Part shown: piece by piece, positions 61,545 to 64,000 of the stretch | Position numbering within the stretch: position 1 is the first letter of the stretch | How the letters are laid out: the number at the start of each line of letters is the position of its first letter | Assembly: GCA_029204225.1 (NCBI GenBank) | Contig: CM055108.1 | Coordinates: forward strand, 15,652,722 to 15,716,721 | Reading direction: 5' to 3' | Length of the DNA: 64,000 nt | Origin: Diphasiastrum complanatum | Lineage: Eukaryota; Streptophyta; Lycopodiopsida; Lycopodiales; Lycopodiaceae | The notes under the pieces: model-generated | What the model was told of the DNA's origin: nothing | Seen by the model: only the letters and a program-made list of their open reading frames with translations | The model's database searches: none | Position numbers and translations under genes: made by a program

Positions 61545-64000
61545 TTAAGAACCGTCTTGGTCCTCTAAGACAAAGTCTGGAAAAATCTTGCGAAGGACGC
61601 TGCCTCTTTCCCAAGTGGCATTCTCAACAGGCTGATCATTCCACTTAACCAGATATTCTCGGTATAGAGTATGACGAGTCTGCGTCTCTCTACTATCAAG
61701 AATCTCCTCTGGTTCATGTGGAGGTTGTTGAGGATCCAATGGGAGAACTAGAACACTGTCCCCTACCAGATTATCTGATCTGGTTAAGGCTTTTCGTAAC
61801 TGACTTACATGAAAAACTGGAAAAACCTTACTGCTGTGTGGGAGTTCTAGTTCATAGGTGACCTCGCCTAGTCTCCTATTGATGGTAAAGGGACCACAAT
61901 ACCTTGGAGACAACTTAGCACACACTCCTGATTTGAGGGTTTTAGAGTCAACTGGGACTCTCAAGTAGACTCTCTCACCAGTGGAGAACTGCACATCCCG
62001 TCTGTGTGGATCTGCATAATGCCTGGCTCGATCCTGGGACTGCCTAATGCTACGCTTAGCATGTTCTATCATCTGGTTTAGGTCTTCTAAAAAGTTTCTG
62101 GCTGCTTCAACTTTTTCTTGTTTAAACCCTACAACTGTGGGTGAGCGTGGCTGAAAACCGTACATCAGCATAAATGGGCTGTATCCCGTAGCTGAATGTT
62201 TGGTACTGTTGTAAGCAAACTCTAATATCGAGAGATACTCCTCCCAATTAGTCTGCCTCTTGCTGACGTATGCACGAAGCATATCCTCCAGCACTTGATT
62301 TACCCTTTCTGTTTGACCGTCCGTCTGTGGATGGTCGGTGGTACTCATATTAAGTTTAGTATGGAGATGATGGAATACTGCCTTCCAAAAATTTCCAGTA
62401 AACTTACTGTCCCGGTCGCTGACTATGCCGGAAGGTAGACCGTACAATTTAAATAGCCCGTCTACAAACAACCTCGCTAACTCTGGAGCTCTAACGGTTG
62501 TTTTGGTCGGAATAAAATGAGCCATTTTGGTCAGACGGTCAACTGTGACCCATATAGCGTCATTACCCTTTTGGGTTTTAGGCAGGCCTATTATAAAATC
62601 CATGGAGATACTCTCCCATTTACCAGCTGGTATTTCTAAGGGATGCAACAACCCTCCTGCCTTTAAACGCTCTGCTTTATTTACTTGACATTTCTGGCAA
62701 CTGGTTACATACTGGTGGACGTCCCTTTTCATACTGGGCCAGAAAAATTGCCTACGAAGAAGCTCATAGGTCTTCTGTATGCCTGGGTGTCCCGCGCTAG
62801 GATTGTCATGACATTCATATAGGACCTGCTGCCTATAATCCTCTGAATTGGGGACACATACTCTATCTCTATAGAGCAAGTACTCATCCTGAATGGAATA
62901 CTGTTTCCATTTGAATCCTTGAGTCAACTGACCCTCAACCACTGGGGTTTGCTTGGGTAATACAGGCTCAGAATCCTCAACGTCATCTGATGACGTATAC
63001 TCGGACTCATCATCATCCTCAACGGAAGCTGCCATATTCTTGGATGAACTGGCACCAGCCCCGGGAACTGGTTCTGGAGTCTGTAACTGTCTGTTCTGGA
63101 CTGAGTTCCAGATAATAGAGAAGAATGCATCATGCTGGCATTTCCCTCTCAAGGACTCGAGTAACTCATTACGAATCTGAGTAAAACTCAGCTCGTTTAT
63201 CATAGGCATTCTGCTAAGGGCATCTGCTACTGTATTGAATTTTCCACGCCTATATCTGATAGACATGTCAAACTCTTGCATCAACTCTGCCCAACGAGCT
63301 TTCCGACCTCTAAGCTCAGGTTGATTGCAAAGGTATCTGAGACTCTCATGGTCTGTCAGGACCTCAAAGTTGGCACCATACAAATAATGCCTCCAAGTCT
63401 TAAGGGCATGGACTATAGAAAAGAGTTCCTTTTCATAGGCACTATACCTAGTCTGTGCTGGCTCGAGTTTTTTACTCTCGAACGCAACTGGTCGTCCACC
63501 CTGAGTTAGCACAGCACCTACTGCAAAGTCGCTAGCATCTGTTTCGACCACAAATGGCTGATTGGGGTCGACGACCTTTAAAACTGGTGCTGTAGCTAAG
63601 GCTGTTTTGAGAGCATCAAAGCTCTCCTGTTGTGCGGACTCCCAAATGAACTCCTTTCCCTTCCCCTTAAGGAGATTTGTCATAGGGACTGCTATCTGAG
63701 CATATTCCTTGACAAATCGTCTGTAATATCCCGCCAGACCAAGAAAGATTTGAAGTTCCAAAATATTCTGAGGTCTCAGCCAACTGAGTATGGCTTTAAC
63801 CTTATTTGGGTCCATCTTAATCCCATCTGAAGAGATAATGTGACCCAAATATGCTACTTCTTCAACGAAGAATTCACACTTGGATTGTTTAGCATAAAGC
63901 TTATGCTTTCTGAGCAGTTGAAACACCTTTCTGAGGTGTTTTAGATGCTCCTTCCTCGTTTTGCTGTAGACGAGGATGTCATCTAAAAATACGACTACAA
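61545..64000 (-). CDS. Ty3/Gypsy chromovirus polyprotein (RT, RNase H, integrase, chromodomain), 5' part outside window
   Basis: Uninterrupted from the window edge to TAA at 61545. The edge bases read [12 protein letters not shown], the RT active site. Counting from the Met at 63926: RT thumb with [11 protein letters not shown] (26-36) and [11 protein letters not shown] (61-71); RNase H catalytic Asp130, Glu167, Asp192, Asp235; an acidic Ser-rich linker (about 290-335); integrase zinc ligands His373, His380, Cys410, Cys413; catalytic Asp443, Asp504, Glu540 with the D-35-E spacing; a GPY/F module (671-696, PRYCGPF); and a chromodomain (740-785, [22 protein letters not shown]). Chromodomains steer integration to marked chromatin. 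The start, with gag and protease, lies beyond 64000. It is the youngest-looking element in the window and may be functional. Confidence 0.95.
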   Translation of the reverse strand, partial: VVVFLDDILVYSKTRKEHLKHLRKVFQLLRKHKLYAKQSKCEFFVEEVAYLGHIISSDGIKMDPNKVKAILSWLRPQNILELQIFLGLAGYYRRFVKEYAQIAVPMTNLLKGKGKEFIWESAQQESFDALKTALATAPVLKVVDPNQPFVVETDASDFAVGAVLTQGGRPVAFESKKLEPAQTRYSAYEKELFSIVHALKTWRHYLYGANFEVLTDHESLRYLCNQPELRGRKARWAELMQEFDMSIRYRRGKFNTVADALSRMPMINELSFTQIRNELLESLRGKCQHDAFFSIIWNSVQNRQLQTPEPVPGAGASSSKNMAASVEDDDESEYTSSDDVEDSEPVLPKQTPVVEGQLTQGFKWKQYSIQDEYLLYRDRVCVPNSEDYRQQVLYECHDNPSAGHPGIQKTYELLRRQFFWPSMKRDVHQYVTSCQKCQVNKAERLKAGGLLHPLEIPAGKWESISMDFIIGLPKTQKGNDAIWVTVDRLTKMAHFIPTKTTVRAPELARLFVDGLFKLYGLPSGIVSDRDSKFTGNFWKAVFHHLHTKLNMSTTDHPQTDGQTERVNQVLEDMLRAYVSKRQTNWEEYLSILEFAYNSTKHSATGYSPFMLMYGFQPRSPTVVGFKQEKVEAARNFLEDLNQMIEHAKRSIRQSQDRARHYADPHRRDVQFSTGERVYLRVPVDSKTLKSGVCAKLSPRYCGPFTINRRLGEVTYELELPHSSKVFPVFHVSQLRKALTRSDNLVGDSVLVLPLDPQQPPHEPEEILDSRETQTRHTLYREYLVKWNDQPVENATWERGSVLRKIFPDFVLEDQDGS

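Overview
This window looks like nuclear DNA of a large, repeat-rich land-plant genome. It is AT-rich and full of microsatellites. Nearly every recognisable protein belongs to a plant mobile-element class: CACTA, hAT, Copia, chromodomain-bearing Gypsy, or a LINE. The only well-supported host protein is a plant germin-like protein. The species cannot be fixed from the sequence; a fern or other non-flowering vascular plant is a guess from the overall style, not a result.

Layout, left to right. 1-1861: GA microsatellites, spacer, and a foldback/tandem repeat array. 1862-5108: a truncated CACTA transposon with two divergent genes and an intact-looking right end with subterminal repeats. 5170-10855: a Copia cluster (an RNase H scrap, a partial LTR, a 3' pol half, a full LTR, then a gag-protease half of the same lineage). 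11858-13179: the germin-like gene (minus strand, two exons). 13910-17421: a third Copia copy with its integrase split by an inversion, then LTR-like sequence and a GA tract. 17430-19890: unassigned. 19894-21040: 3' part of a second CACTA transposase. 22600-25375: a Copia gag-protease with its 5' LTR, abutting an older Copia RNase H. 25376-32680: low-complexity, gag-like and LTR-like debris. 32683-33507: a GC-rich 193-bp tandem array. 34008-35166: a GC-rich foldback, then a candidate four-helix membrane-protein gene. 35200-44460: mostly unassigned, with one foldback MITE-like element and one orphan exon. 44497-46980: LINE and Copia RT remnants. 47005-48180: orphan coding-like pieces. 48791-50296: a decayed hAT transposase. 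52542-54999: a small LTR element carrying only a gag-derived reading frame. 55132-56000: a Copia 5' end. 57320-61175: Gypsy halves on either side of one LTR. 61176-64000: an intact chromovirus pol running off the right edge.

Nothing here works as a multi-gene host pathway. The biology on show is layered transposition: nested insertions, deletions, an inversion, permuted LTR elements and local duplications around two candidate host genes. The most informative items are the permuted LTR architectures (Copia and Gypsy), the inverted Copia integrase, the divergent CACTA genes with readable splice sites, the gag-only LTR element, the 193-bp array with internal sub-repeats, the 603-bp palindrome-studded MITE-like element, and the orphan exon-like islands at 42569-42865 and 47005-48180. 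I found no convincing new biological system.
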